Origin: Roseomonas nitratireducens
Lineage (GTDB): Bacteria > Pseudomonadota > Alphaproteobacteria > Acetobacterales > Acetobacteraceae
NCBI RefSeq assembly: GCF_017813355.1
Contig: NZ_JAGIYZ010000007.1
Location: 1-64,000 of the forward strand
Direction: 5' to 3'
DNA length: 64,000 nt
Under the pieces are notes generated by a model, which saw only the letters and a list, made by a program, of their open reading frames with translations, was not told the DNA's origin and ran no database searches. The position numbers were made by a program, and so were the translations under genes. The first letter of the stretch is position 1. Every line of letters starts with the position of its first letter. Below, piece after piece: positions 8,237 to 17,191 of this stretch.

Positions 8237-9832
8237 ATGATGTTCACGCGCAGACAGGGTCTCGCCGCCGCGGGTGTCTCGCTGGCGATGCCACGCCTGG
8301 CCATCGCGCAGGGGCGCGAGCGCCCCTTCCGCTTCGTGGTGAATGTCGGGTTGCAGAACCTCGACCCGATCTCCGGCCCGTCCTTCGTGACGCGCAACTT
8401 CGCCTACCTGGTCTTCGACACGCTGGTGTCGATGGACGGCCAGGGGCGCTACCGGCCGCAGATGCTGCAGGGGTGGGAGGTGAGCGCGGACAAGCTCACC
8501 TGGACATTCCGCCTGCGCCCTGGCCTCGCCTTCCACGACGGGTCGCCGGTGACGTCGGAGGATGCGGTCGCCTCGCTGCGCCGCTGGGGTGCGCGGGATT
8601 CCATCGGCCGGCGGCTGCTGGCGGCCACGGCGGACCTCAGTACGGCCGGCACGGACAGCTTCGTGCTGAAGCTGTCGCGCCCCTATGGCGGCGTGATCGA
8701 GGCGCTGGGCAAGCCATCGGTCCACGTTCCCTTCATCATGCCCGCCCGCATCGCCTCCGCCACACCGCCGACGCAGCAGGTGCGCGAGATCATGGGCTCG
8801 GGCCCCTTCGTCTTCCTGCGCGAGGAGTGGGTGCCGGGCGAGCGCACCTTCTTCCGTCGGAACGAACGCTACGTGCCGCGCGACGAGCCGGCCGACGGGC
8901 TCGCCGGCGGCAAGGTCGCGAAGGTCGAACGCGTCGAGATGATCACCATGCCCGACATCGCGCTGCGTGCGACGTCGCTCCAGCAGGGCGAGGTGGACTA
9001 CCTGGAATACGCGCCGATCGACAACCTGCCGCGCATGCGGACCAACCGGAACATCGTCATCTCCCAGGCCAGCGGCCAGGCGGAGATGATGTACGCCGTC
9101 AGCATCAACCACCACCAACCGCCCTTCGACAACGTGCTGGTGCGGCGTGCGCTCCAGCAATGCCTCGACCGGGCGGAGATCCTGGCTGGCGCAGGCTTCG
9201 CGGAGGTGGGGCGGCCGGATTGCGCGGCGATGTTCATGTGCGGCACCGCGCTCGGCAGCGACCGCGGCAGCGAGGCGATCGCGCGACCCAGCATCGACCG
9301 CGCCAAGGAATTGCTGCGCGAGGCCGGCTACAACAACGAGCGCGTCGTGCTGATGCATCCGGTCGATTCCGCGCTGCTCAATCCCTTCGGCCTGATGCTG
9401 ATCGACCGGATGCGCCGCGCCGGGTTCAATCTCGACATCCAGGCCTCGGACTGGTCGTCGATCGCGCAGCGCTGGGTGCAGCGCCAGCCGCTCGACCGCG
9501 GTGGCTGGTCGGTGGTGCCCGTCGTCTACACCGGCTTCGACATGGCGGATCCGCTGTCGAATCTCGGCGTCGGCTTCAACTGCACCGGCAACCAGCCCTG
9601 GGGATATTGCGAGGCGTCGATGACGCCCTTGATCGAGCGCTTCGAGGCGGAGAGCGATCCGGCGCGGCGCCGCGAGCTGGCGGCGGAACTCAACCGCGTG
9701 GCGATCGACCGCGCGACCTTCCCGATTGCCGGGCAGTTCCGTGCGCCCGCGGCGTGGCGTGCGGAGCTGCGGGGCGTGATCGATTTCGGCTTCCCGATCA
9801 TCTGGAACATCGAGCGCGGCGGGCGAGGTTAG
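8237..9832 (+). CDS. ABC transporter substrate-binding protein, family 5 (peptide/nickel type)
   Basis: Protein of 531 residues with a twin-arginine-like signal (FTRRQGLAAAGVSLAM...AIAQG) and an SBP_bac_5 mature domain (PQMLQGWEVS, LTWTFRLRPGLAFHDG, DAVASLRRW). Family 5 receptors bind oligopeptides, opines and other bulky solutes in the periplasm. A good AGGAGAAGG ribosome site precedes the start. It ends an operon with two dehydrogenases and a NodB hydrolase. No permease or ATPase gene lies nearby, so it is an orphan receptor. Confidence 0.9.
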   Translation: MMFTRRQGLAAAGVSLAMPRLAIAQGRERPFRFVVNVGLQNLDPISGPSFVTRNFAYLVFDTLVSMDGQGRYRPQMLQGWEVSADKLTWTFRLRPGLAFHDGSPVTSEDAVASLRRWGARDSIGRRLLAATADLSTAGTDSFVLKLSRPYGGVIEALGKPSVHVPFIMPARIASATPPTQQVREIMGSGPFVFLREEWVPGERTFFRRNERYVPRDEPADGLAGGKVAKVERVEMITMPDIALRATSLQQGEVDYLEYAPIDNLPRMRTNRNIVISQASGQAEMMYAVSINHHQPPFDNVLVRRALQQCLDRAEILAGAGFAEVGRPDCAAMFMCGTALGSDRGSEAIARPSIDRAKELLREAGYNNERVVLMHPVDSALLNPFGLMLIDRMRRAGFNLDIQASDWSSIAQRWVQRQPLDRGGWSVVPVVYTGFDMADPLSNLGVGFNCTGNQPWGYCEASMTPLIERFEAESDPARRRELAAELNRVAIDRATFPIAGQFRAPAAWRAELRGVIDFGFPIIWNIERGGRG

Positions 9833-10162
9833 CGGAGCGCGGCAGGCGGGCGTCGGTCGATCGGACAGCCGGCGCCCCCCAGGCCGGTCACCAGTCTTCA
9901 CCACGTCTAGGGCGTGACCGCTCGATGGATCCGCACATCATCGGGTCTGCGCGCCGCGGGATGGACTTCGTCCCGCTGCGGCGCGCGCGGTGGGCGTGGC
10001 CCCCGCGATTCGAAGGGGCCGGATGTAGGGACGCCTCACAATTCGACTCGCCGACGACAAGGACGACGATCGCGCGGCCGTCCACCTTGGTGGTGCGAAA
10101 TGCGTTCACCCCACAGCCGGCCTGCGCGCGACCGGGGTATCGGGCCCCGACCACGCATGCGC
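9833..10162. other. Convergent intergenic region, no gene seen
   Basis: This 330-nt stretch lies between two convergent genes. Open frames here (for instance on the minus strand through 9888-10162) have no family motif, no ribosome site and Arg/Gly-rich random-looking translations. I see no clear terminator with a T run and no transposase remnant. Confidence 0.5.
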
Positions 10163-10549
10163 TCAGCGCGCCGCGAACTCCGGCTCCTCGAACACTTCCT
10201 TCGCGACCTTGAAGGCTTCGCCCGCCGCCGGCACGCCGCAATAGATGCAGGCCTGGAGGAAGATCTCCTGGATTTCCTGCCGCGTCACGCCGTTGGTCAG
10301 CGCGCCGCGCACATGGATCTTCAACTCGTTCGGCTTGCCGAGCGCGACCAGCATGCCGAGATTGACCATGCTCCGCGCCTTCCGGTCGAGCCCCGGTCGA
10401 CCCCAGACCTCCCCCCAGCAGTAGCGCAGCGCGAGTTCCTGGAAGGGCAGGTCGAATTCGGTCGCGTTCGTCATCGCGGCATCGTGCCGCGCCTGTCCGA
10501 TCACCTCGGCGCGCAGTCGCTTGCCGGTCTCAAGGAGGTCGTCGCTCAT
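10163..10549 (-). CDS. Carboxymuconolactone decarboxylase-family protein (PcaC-like)
   Basis: Protein of 128 residues, the usual size of stand-alone PcaC-type proteins. The family core is visible: RKARSMVNLGMLVALGKPNE, ALTNGVTRQEIQEI and a C-terminal CIYCGVPAAGEAF segment followed by AKEVF. True PcaC decarboxylates 4-carboxymuconolactone in the protocatechuate branch. pcaHG genes exist about 20 kb away, so that function is possible, but many relatives act elsewhere. It lies 88 nt downstream of an orphan TRAP receptor on the same strand. Confidence 0.82.
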   Translation of the reverse strand: MSDDLLETGKRLRAEVIGQARHDAAMTNATEFDLPFQELALRYCWGEVWGRPGLDRKARSMVNLGMLVALGKPNELKIHVRGALTNGVTRQEIQEIFLQACIYCGVPAAGEAFKVAKEVFEEPEFAAR

Positions 10550-10637
10550 CCTGGATGCATCCTTCGCCTGGCCCTGGGGGCGCCCCGGGATGCGGGGCGC
10601 CCGCCCTTCTAGCAGGGCGCGACCTGCGCGCCGCGCC

Positions 10638-11621
10638 TCAGCGCGGCAGCGCCGCGCGATAGGCGTCCAGCACCTGCTGGCCCTCGGGGCCCGCGCGCTG
10701 CACCCATTCCTGGGTCTGCCGGGCACCGACCTCCCGCAGCTGCGCCATGAAGGCGGCGGAGGGCTCGCGCACCTGCATGCCGCGGCTGCGCAGCCGTTCC
10801 ACCATCTCGCCTTCCGCGGCACGGGCGAATTCGAGCCCGCGCGTCGCCGCCCGGCCGGCGGCCTCGGTCAGCGCGGTCCGCGTCGCCTCGTCCAGCGCGC
10901 GGAAGGCGCGGGCGTTAACCAGCACGAGGTTGCGCGCGCGCATGCCGCCCACATCGGTGAAGTAGCGGGCATAGTCCCAGGCGCTGGTATCCACGCCGGT
11001 CTGCGCGGAGGTGAACATCGCCGCGATCACGCCCGTGGCGAAGGCCTGCGGAATCTCGGCCACCTGCACGGTCACCGGCACGGCGCCGAGCAGTTCCGCC
11101 ATGCGCTGCGTCAGCACGTTGTAGGTTCGGAAGCGCAGGCCGCGCAGATCCTCCGCCGTGCGGACCTCGGCGCGCGTGTAGAAGGCCTGGCTCGGCCAGG
11201 GCACCATGTAGAGCGGCAGCACGCCCTGCCGGTCCAGCCTTGCGCGGATGAAGGGTTGCGAGACGCGGTCGAGCGCGGCCGTCGCCTCCCAGGTGTCGGC
11301 GAGGAAGGGCACGCTGTCGAGCTCGAAGAACGGATCCTCGTTGCCGTGCACGGACAGCAGCACCTCGCCCAGCTGGATCTGCCCGGTCTGCACGCCGCGC
11401 TTGATGTTGGGCATGGTCAGCAGCGAGGCCGCGGGATGCAGCTGGATCTGCAGCCGCCCGGATGTCGCCTGCTGCACGTCCTCGATGAAGGCGCGGATAT
11501 TGCGCGTATGGAAGTTGCCCTCGGCATACGCCGTCGCCATGGTCCAGCGGGTCTGGGCCTCGGCCGTGCCGAAGCCGATGGCCAGCATGGCGGCGGCCAG
11601 CGCCGTCCTTCGCAGCATCAT
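10638..11621 (-). CDS. TRAP transporter substrate-binding protein (DctP family), orphan
   Basis: Protein of 327 residues with a Sec-type signal (MMLRRTALAAAMLAIGFGTAEA). The mature domain has the DctP fold with the conserved ligand-binding Arg region LRGLRFRTYN and later TGVIAAMFTSAQTG. The start at 11621 is supported by a GGGAGG site just upstream. No DctQ/DctM genes adjoin it, so it either serves one of the two TRAP permeases elsewhere in the window or one outside. Binding of a carboxylate is expected from the family. Confidence 0.88.
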   Translation of the reverse strand: MMLRRTALAAAMLAIGFGTAEAQTRWTMATAYAEGNFHTRNIRAFIEDVQQATSGRLQIQLHPAASLLTMPNIKRGVQTGQIQLGEVLLSVHGNEDPFFELDSVPFLADTWEATAALDRVSQPFIRARLDRQGVLPLYMVPWPSQAFYTRAEVRTAEDLRGLRFRTYNVLTQRMAELLGAVPVTVQVAEIPQAFATGVIAAMFTSAQTGVDTSAWDYARYFTDVGGMRARNLVLVNARAFRALDEATRTALTEAAGRAATRGLEFARAAEGEMVERLRSRGMQVREPSAAFMAQLREVGARQTQEWVQRAGPEGQQVLDAYRAALPR

Positions 11622-11743
11622 GGAATCCTCCCTGGCGATCTCGCTGTCGCGCCGCCAGCATCGCATGGCGGTGCCTCCTGGCAAGGCGGGGTCCCTGGCC
11701 ATGCCGGCGGCACGCGGCTAGCCTCGCACCTGGAGGAAACGCC

Positions 11744-12784
11744 ATGACTCAGAAGCTGCTGCCGACATCGCTCGTCGGCTCCTATCCCCAGCCCGAGTGG
11801 CTGATCGACCGGAAGCGGCTCGCCGGGCGCTTTCCGCCGCGCGTGCGGGCGCGCGAATTGTGGCGTGTGGCGCCGGACGCGCTCGAACAGGCGCAGGAGG
11901 ATGCGACGCTGCTCGCCATCCGCGCGCAGGAGAAGGCGGGGCTCGACATCATCACCGACGGGGAGATGCGGCGGGAATCCTATTCCAACCGCTTCGCCAC
12001 GGCGCTCGATGGCGTCGACATCGACAATCCCGGCATGGCGCTCGACCGCAGTGGGCATCCGAACCCGGTGCCGCGCGTGGTGGGCCGCATCAGCCGCCGC
12101 CACGCTGTCGAGACGCAGGACGTCGCCTTCCTGCGCGCCAACACCGACCGGATGATCAAGATCACGGTGCCCGGCCCCTTCACCATGGCGCAGCAGGCGC
12201 AGAACGACTTCTACGCGGATGAGGCGGAGATGGCGATGGACTACGCCGTCGCGGTGAACGCGGAGATCCGCGACCTGTTCGCCGCCGGCGCCGACATCGT
12301 CCAGATCGACGAGCCCTACATGCAGGCACGGCCCGAGAAGGCGCGGCAATACGGCCTCGCCGCCGTGAACCGGGCGCTCGAGGGCATCACCGGAACCACG
12401 GCGCTGCACATCTGCTTCGGCTACGCCGCCATCATCCATGCGCGGCCGACCGGCTATTCCTTCCTGCCCGAACTCTGCAACTGCCGCGTCCGGCAGATCT
12501 CGATCGAGACGGCGCAGTCCAACCTCGATACCTCCGTGCTGAAACAGCTGCCGGACCAGACGATCATCCTCGGCGTGATCGACCTCGCCGACATGAAGGT
12601 CGAGAGCGCGGAGACGGTCGCGGCGCGCATCCGGCGCGCGCTGCCGCATGTCGACCCGGCGCGCGTCATCGTCGCACCCGATTGCGGCATGAAGTACCTG
12701 CCGCGCGAGGTCGCGGACGGAAAGATGCGCGCCATGGTCGAAGGTGCCGCGATCGTGCGGCGCGAACTGGCGGGGGCCGCGTGA
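11744..12784 (+). CDS. MetE-like protein, catalytic domain only (cobalamin-independent methyltransferase fold)
   Basis: Protein of 346 residues, about the length of the C-terminal half of MetE (full MetE is about 750). Zn-ligand positions of the family are present: His222 and Cys224 in LHICFGY and Cys314 in APDCGMKY. The N-terminal tetrahydrofolate-binding half is missing. Such core proteins include methyltransferases using other methyl donors and coenzyme M-type transferases. A GGAGGAAA ribosome site precedes the ATG. The stop overlaps the next start (TGATG), coupling it to a LigI-like hydrolase, which suggests a catabolic rather than biosynthetic role (inference). Confidence 0.82.
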   Translation: MTQKLLPTSLVGSYPQPEWLIDRKRLAGRFPPRVRARELWRVAPDALEQAQEDATLLAIRAQEKAGLDIITDGEMRRESYSNRFATALDGVDIDNPGMALDRSGHPNPVPRVVGRISRRHAVETQDVAFLRANTDRMIKITVPGPFTMAQQAQNDFYADEAEMAMDYAVAVNAEIRDLFAAGADIVQIDEPYMQARPEKARQYGLAAVNRALEGITGTTALHICFGYAAIIHARPTGYSFLPELCNCRVRQISIETAQSNLDTSVLKQLPDQTIILGVIDLADMKVESAETVAARIRRALPHVDPARVIVAPDCGMKYLPREVADGKMRAMVEGAAIVRRELAGAA

Positions 12785-13641
12785 TGAAACCCTGCCTTCC
12801 CCCGCTCGACGTCGTCCCGAACCCGTCCTGGAAGGCGCCGCCGCTGTCCTGCGACTGCCATTTCCACATCTTCGGGCCCTATGACCGCTTCCCGCTCGAC
12901 GCTGGGCGGCACTACGACCCGCAGGCGGCGTTGATCCCGGCCTATCTCCGCATGGCCGAAGCCCTTGGCATCGGGCGGATGGTGATCGTGCAGCCATCGG
13001 TCTACGGCACGGACAATTCCTGCTCGCTCGATGCCGCGGCGCGGTTCGGGCTGGATCGGGCCCGCGTCGTCGCGGTGGTGGACGACAGCTTCGACGAGGC
13101 GGCGCTGCGCGACCTGCACGCGAAGGGCACGCGCGGCGTGCGCTTCAACGCCGTGTCGGGCAACGGCACGCCGCTCGACCAGCTGGAGGCGCTGGCGCGC
13201 CGCATCGCGCCGCTCGGCTGGCATCTGCAATTGTATGCGGAAGGACACCAGTTGCCGGACCTGGCGCCACGGCTCGCCGCCCTGCCGGTGCCGGTGGTGG
13301 TGGACCACATGGGCGGCGTGCGCACGGCCGACGGCGTGAACGATGCCGGCTTCCAGGCGCTGCTGCGCATCCTGGACAGCGGGCGCGCCTGGGTGAAGCT
13401 GTGCGGCTACCGCATCTCCTCCTCCGGCCCGCCCTTCCGCGATGTGGCGCCCTTCGCGCGCGCGCTGCTCGATGCCGCGCCTGATCGCTGTGTGTGGGGG
13501 ACGGACTGGCCGCACCCGTCGCTGTCCGCCTGGATGCCGGAGGACGGTGCGCTGCTCGACCTGCTCGGCGAATGGGCCCCGTCGGCGGCCGAGCGCCGGC
13601 GCGTGCTGGTCGACAACCCCGCCGCGCTCTACGGCTTCTGA
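12784..13641 (+). CDS. Amidohydrolase-2, 2-pyrone-4,6-dicarboxylate lactonase-like
   Basis: Protein of 285 residues. It begins with the CDCHFHIFGP metal motif characteristic of LigI-type lactonases, with later His in VDHMGG and Asp in WGTDWPHP; the C-terminal VDNPAALYGF ending is also typical. LigI opens 2-pyrone-4,6-dicarboxylate in protocatechuate 4,5-cleavage; relatives hydrolyse other lactones. The ATG shares a base with the upstream stop. No other lig genes are present, so the specific substrate is uncertain. Confidence 0.85.
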   Translation: MKPCLPPLDVVPNPSWKAPPLSCDCHFHIFGPYDRFPLDAGRHYDPQAALIPAYLRMAEALGIGRMVIVQPSVYGTDNSCSLDAAARFGLDRARVVAVVDDSFDEAALRDLHAKGTRGVRFNAVSGNGTPLDQLEALARRIAPLGWHLQLYAEGHQLPDLAPRLAALPVPVVVDHMGGVRTADGVNDAGFQALLRILDSGRAWVKLCGYRISSSGPPFRDVAPFARALLDAAPDRCVWGTDWPHPSLSAWMPEDGALLDLLGEWAPSAAERRRVLVDNPAALYGF

Positions 13642-14922
13642 TCAGCGCGCGGCAGGCTGGAACATCAGCGCGAAGCCGGGGATGTAGGTGGTGAGGAACA
13701 GCACCACCAGCATCCAGGCGATCTGCGGCCAGATCGCCCGGCTGATGCGCGCGAGCGACAGCCCGCTGATTGCCATGCCGATGAACAGGCAGTAGCCGAT
13801 CGGCGGCGCCGCCATGCCGATCGACACGTTCGTCACGATGATGGCGCCGAAATGGATCGGGTCCACGCCGAAGCGGTTGGCGATGGCGATCAGCATGGGG
13901 CCGAGGATCACCATGATGGCGATCTCGTCCATCACGGCGGCCAGCAGGAAGAAGGCGATGTTGAGCGCGGCGAGGGCGAGCCACTTCTCGCTGACCGTCG
14001 AGGCGAGCCAGCCGGCGAACTGCGTCGCGATCTGCTCCTGCGCCACCAGGATGCCGAAGCCCGTCGAGACCGCGATGATGGCGGTGACGATCGCGCTGGT
14101 GCGCATGGCGTTGACGAAGATGCCGGGCAGCGCGCGCAGCGTCAGCTGGCGTTCGATCAGCAGCCCCACCAGCAGCGCATAGACGCAGGAGATCGCTGCC
14201 GCCTCCGTCGGCGTGAAGATGCCGCCGTAGATGCCGCCCAGCACGACGAGCGGGGAGGCGAGCGCCCAGCGCCCGCGCGCGAAGGCCGCCCCGGCTTCGC
14301 GCAGCGTCGCGCGTGGCAGCATCGGCACGTCGTTGCGCTTCGCATGCCCCCAGCAGATGACGAGCAGCCCTGCGGCGAGCACGAGGCCGGGCACGATGCC
14401 GGACAGGAACAGCCGCCCGATCGACTGTTCGGCCACGATCCCCCAGATGACGAAGGCGATCGAGGGCGGGATCAGCGGCCCGAGCACGCCGGCGCTCACC
14501 GCGATCGAGGCCGCGAAGCCTTTATCGTAGCCCGCCTTCGCCATCGCCGGGATCATGATGGCGCCGATCGCCGCCGTGGTCGCCGGCGCCGAGCCCGAGA
14601 TGGCCGAGAAGATCAGCGCCGCCAGCACCGTCACCATCGCAAGCCCGCCGCGCAGGTGCCGCACCAGCGTGGAAGCGAAATCGACCAGGCGCTGCGACAG
14701 CCCGCCTGCCGACATCAATTCCCCCGCCAGCATGAACAGCGGGATGGCGAGCAGGCTGAACTGCTGCGACCCGCTGACGACCGATTGCGCGAGGAAGGCC
14801 GGCTCGATGTCCGCCGCGATCAGCGCTCCGGTGATGGCGAGCGCGATGGCGATGGCGAAGGGAACGCCGAGGACCACCAGCAGGCCGAAGCCCGCGGTGA
14901 GGAACCAGCCGATCTCGCTCAT
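13642..14922 (-). CDS. dctM: TRAP transporter large permease DctM
   Basis: Protein of 426 residues, the standard DctM length, with about 12 hydrophobic segments. Typical stretches are IFSAISGSAPATTAAIGAIM, GVLGPLIPPS and FTPTEAAAISCVYALLVG. It is the Na+-driven membrane subunit of a TRAP importer. Its start overlaps the DctQ stop by 4 nt. Its stop abuts that of the convergent lactonase gene with no gap (TGA|TCA). Confidence 0.94.
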   Translation of the reverse strand: MSEIGWFLTAGFGLLVVLGVPFAIAIALAITGALIAADIEPAFLAQSVVSGSQQFSLLAIPLFMLAGELMSAGGLSQRLVDFASTLVRHLRGGLAMVTVLAALIFSAISGSAPATTAAIGAIMIPAMAKAGYDKGFAASIAVSAGVLGPLIPPSIAFVIWGIVAEQSIGRLFLSGIVPGLVLAAGLLVICWGHAKRNDVPMLPRATLREAGAAFARGRWALASPLVVLGGIYGGIFTPTEAAAISCVYALLVGLLIERQLTLRALPGIFVNAMRTSAIVTAIIAVSTGFGILVAQEQIATQFAGWLASTVSEKWLALAALNIAFFLLAAVMDEIAIMVILGPMLIAIANRFGVDPIHFGAIIVTNVSIGMAAPPIGYCLFIGMAISGLSLARISRAIWPQIAWMLVVLFLTTYIPGFALMFQPAAR

Positions 14923-15395
14923 GCCGGCACGCCGCCGGGCCGGAGGGCGCGTTCCAGGCCGAACAGCGCCATCAGCGCCCCGCAGATGATCGCGAGCGCA
15001 TTGAGGATCTCGGTCGGATAACCCATGGCGGCCGAGACGGATCCGCCCGTGATGTCGAGGAAGCGCCACCCCGACCAGGCCAGGAAGGCGCCGAGCGCGG
15101 CCGTCACGGCATCCAGCGCGCGCTCGGCGACGATCCGCCCGCCGCGAGGCAGCCGGTCCGGCAGCAGCGTCAGGCGCACATGGAAGCCCTCATGCACGCC
15201 GAGGGCGAGGCCGCCGAGCACGCTCCAGGAGAACAGCAGCACCGCCATCTCCTCGCTCCAGGAGGAGGCCGAGCCGACGACGTAGCGCATCACCACCTGG
15301 TAGGCGATGCAGCCCACCATGCCGGCGGCCGTCAGCGCGATGGACAGCCGCGTCGCCGCCGCTGCGGCCTGCGCGGCGGCGGCGAGCGTCCTCAC
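14919..15395 (-). CDS. dctQ: TRAP transporter small permease DctQ
   Basis: Protein of 158 residues with four predicted membrane helices and the DctQ-typical VMRYVVGSASSWSEEMAVLLF segment (about residues 35-55; Glu-Glu before the second helix). It partners DctM and overlaps both neighbours by 4 nt (ATGA), giving the canonical P-Q-M order in transcription. Confidence 0.93.
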   Translation of the reverse strand: MRTLAAAAQAAAAATRLSIALTAAGMVGCIAYQVVMRYVVGSASSWSEEMAVLLFSWSVLGGLALGVHEGFHVRLTLLPDRLPRGGRIVAERALDAVTAALGAFLAWSGWRFLDITGGSVSAAMGYPTEILNALAIICGALMALFGLERALRPGGVPA

Positions 15396-16387
15396 TGCAC
15401 CGCGGCGAGCGCGTCGCGCACGATGTCGGCGCCGATCTGGCCGCGGAAGCTCTCGTACATGGGCAGCACGCCGCGGCGGAAGGCGGCCTTGTCCGGCACC
15501 TCATTGATCTGCATGCCCTGCCGGCGGAGGCTTTCGAGGAATCCGGTATTGGCCGCGGCGTTCGCCGTGCGCTGCGCGCGCGTCGCCTCGGCGGCAGCTT
15601 CCTGCACCGGGCCGCGCAGGTCGGCGGGCAGGCGGTCGAAGGTGCGCTTGGCCATCAGCAGGCCGATCATCGAATAGATGTGGCCGGTCAGCGACAGGTA
15701 CTTCGTCACCTCGAAATACTTGTTCTGGTCGATGATGCCGAGCGGGATCTCGAGCCCATCCACAGCGCCCTGCTGCACGGCGGTGAAGGTCTCGCCCCAG
15801 GCCATCGGCACCGCGTTGCCGCCGAGGCTGCGGAACATCTCGATGTAGATCGGGCTCTGCAGCACGCGAAACTTGATGCCGCGCAGGTCTTCCGGCCGCA
15901 CGATGGGCCGGACATTGTTGATCATGTGGCGGAAGCCGCCCTCCATGTAGCCAAGCGGCACGACGCCGCGCGCCTCGAGCCGTTGGCGCAGCGCCGCGCC
16001 GACCTGGCCGTCGAGCACGCGATGGCCCTGCTCCTCGCTGGAGAACAGGAAGGGCATGTCGTTGACCTGGAAAGCGGGTTCGACCTGCGCGATCACCGCG
16101 TTGGTGATGACACCCATATCCACCGTGCCGAGCCGCATCCCGTCCAGCATCGGCCGCTCGTCGCCCAGCGCGCGATTGGGGAAGAGCTGCACGTCGACGC
16201 GTTCGCCGACGCGCCGTTCCAGACCCTGCTTGAACAGTCGCGCGCCGCTGGCATAGGGGTCCTGCGCGCCGTCGCCGCTGGTCCAGCCGATGCGCAGCAC
16301 GGTGCGGCCCTGCCCGTGCAGCAGGGCGGGCGCGGATGCGATGGCGAAAGCTGCGGCGCCGAGGGCGCGGCGGGTGAGCTTCGGCAT
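15392..16387 (-). CDS. dctP: TRAP transporter substrate-binding protein DctP
   Basis: Protein of 331 residues with a signal peptide (MPKLTRRALGAAAFAIASAPALLHGQG). The mature DctP domain includes LFPNRALGDERPMLDGMRLGT-type strands and the conserved ligand-contact Arg in LRGIKFRVLQSP, followed by MAWGETFTAVQQGAVDG. A GGAGGAG site lies upstream of the ATG at 16387. With DctQ and DctM it forms a complete importer. The adjacent maleate isomerase-type gene suggests a C4- or hydroxy-dicarboxylate ligand (inference). Confidence 0.92.
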   Translation of the reverse strand: MPKLTRRALGAAAFAIASAPALLHGQGRTVLRIGWTSGDGAQDPYASGARLFKQGLERRVGERVDVQLFPNRALGDERPMLDGMRLGTVDMGVITNAVIAQVEPAFQVNDMPFLFSSEEQGHRVLDGQVGAALRQRLEARGVVPLGYMEGGFRHMINNVRPIVRPEDLRGIKFRVLQSPIYIEMFRSLGGNAVPMAWGETFTAVQQGAVDGLEIPLGIIDQNKYFEVTKYLSLTGHIYSMIGLLMAKRTFDRLPADLRGPVQEAAAEATRAQRTANAAANTGFLESLRRQGMQINEVPDKAAFRRGVLPMYESFRGQIGADIVRDALAAVQ

Positions 16388-16468
16388 GGACTGTCTCCTC
16401 CGGTTGCCCGATGCGTGCCGGGCCGTTGCGCGCGATGATAGGGGAGCGGCGCGCCGCGGCAAGGCGGC

Positions 16469-17191
16469 TCAGCCCATCGCCATGAGGCGGCCGAAGCCGG
16501 GCACGGCATCGGCGATGCCGCAGCGCCGCAGCGCATGCCAGGCCATCACTTGGTTGCTGGTGATAACCGGCAGGCCGAGTTCGGCCTCGAGCGCCGCGAT
16601 CAGCGGCGCGGACCGGATCGCGGTGCAGGAGACGAAGCAGGCCTCGGCGCCGCCCGTCGCGGCATCGCGGACGGCGGTGGCGATGCGCTCCGGCGGGATC
16701 AGCGCCATCTCGGCATTCGTGTTCACGCCCATCATGGCGCCGCCGACCGTCTCGATGCCGTGCGCGGCCAGGAAGGCGACCTCCCGCTCATGCACCGGCG
16801 CGATGTAGGGCGTGACGAGCAGCACGCGGCGCGCGCGCAGCGCGGCCAACGCGGCGAGGATCGCCTCCGCCGTGCCGGTCGCAGGCAGGCCGGTCGCCGC
16901 CCCGATGCGGGCCGTGATGCCCCCGGCCATCTCCGGCGCGAAGGTCGAGACGGCGGTGCAGTGGAAGGCGATCAGCGCCGGCCGCGCATCGGCCAGCAGC
17001 CGTGCCGCCGCCTCCAGCCCATCGATCATGCGAAGGAGCTCGGGCTCCGAACTGCCCCGCAGCTCGAGCCGCGTGACATGCGCCGCGACGCCCGGCGGCA
17101 TCATGGCGTGCAGTTCCGCCTCGCAGACCTGGTTGCCCGACGGCACCATCAGCCCGATGCGGGCCCGGTCGCCATAGTCGATGGCGGTCAC
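16469..17191 (-). CDS. Maleate isomerase / arylmalonate decarboxylase-family protein
   Basis: Protein of 240 residues of the Asp/Glu racemase superfamily. The two catalytic cysteines expected of maleate cis-trans isomerase are visible in AFHCTAVS and FVSCTAIRS, and the N-terminal GLMVPSGNQVCEAEL substrate loop fits the same branch. It would convert maleate to fumarate, the last step of nicotinate and some aromatic routes. It is coupled by 4-nt overlap to the downstream... transcribed-first receptor-fold gene (17188-18081) and precedes the TRAP receptor by 81 nt. Arylmalonate decarboxylase activity is less likely because both Cys are kept. Confidence 0.85.
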   Translation of the reverse strand: MTAIDYGDRARIGLMVPSGNQVCEAELHAMMPPGVAAHVTRLELRGSSEPELLRMIDGLEAAARLLADARPALIAFHCTAVSTFAPEMAGGITARIGAATGLPATGTAEAILAALAALRARRVLLVTPYIAPVHEREVAFLAAHGIETVGGAMMGVNTNAEMALIPPERIATAVRDAATGGAEACFVSCTAIRSAPLIAALEAELGLPVITSNQVMAWHALRRCGIADAVPGFGRLMAMG

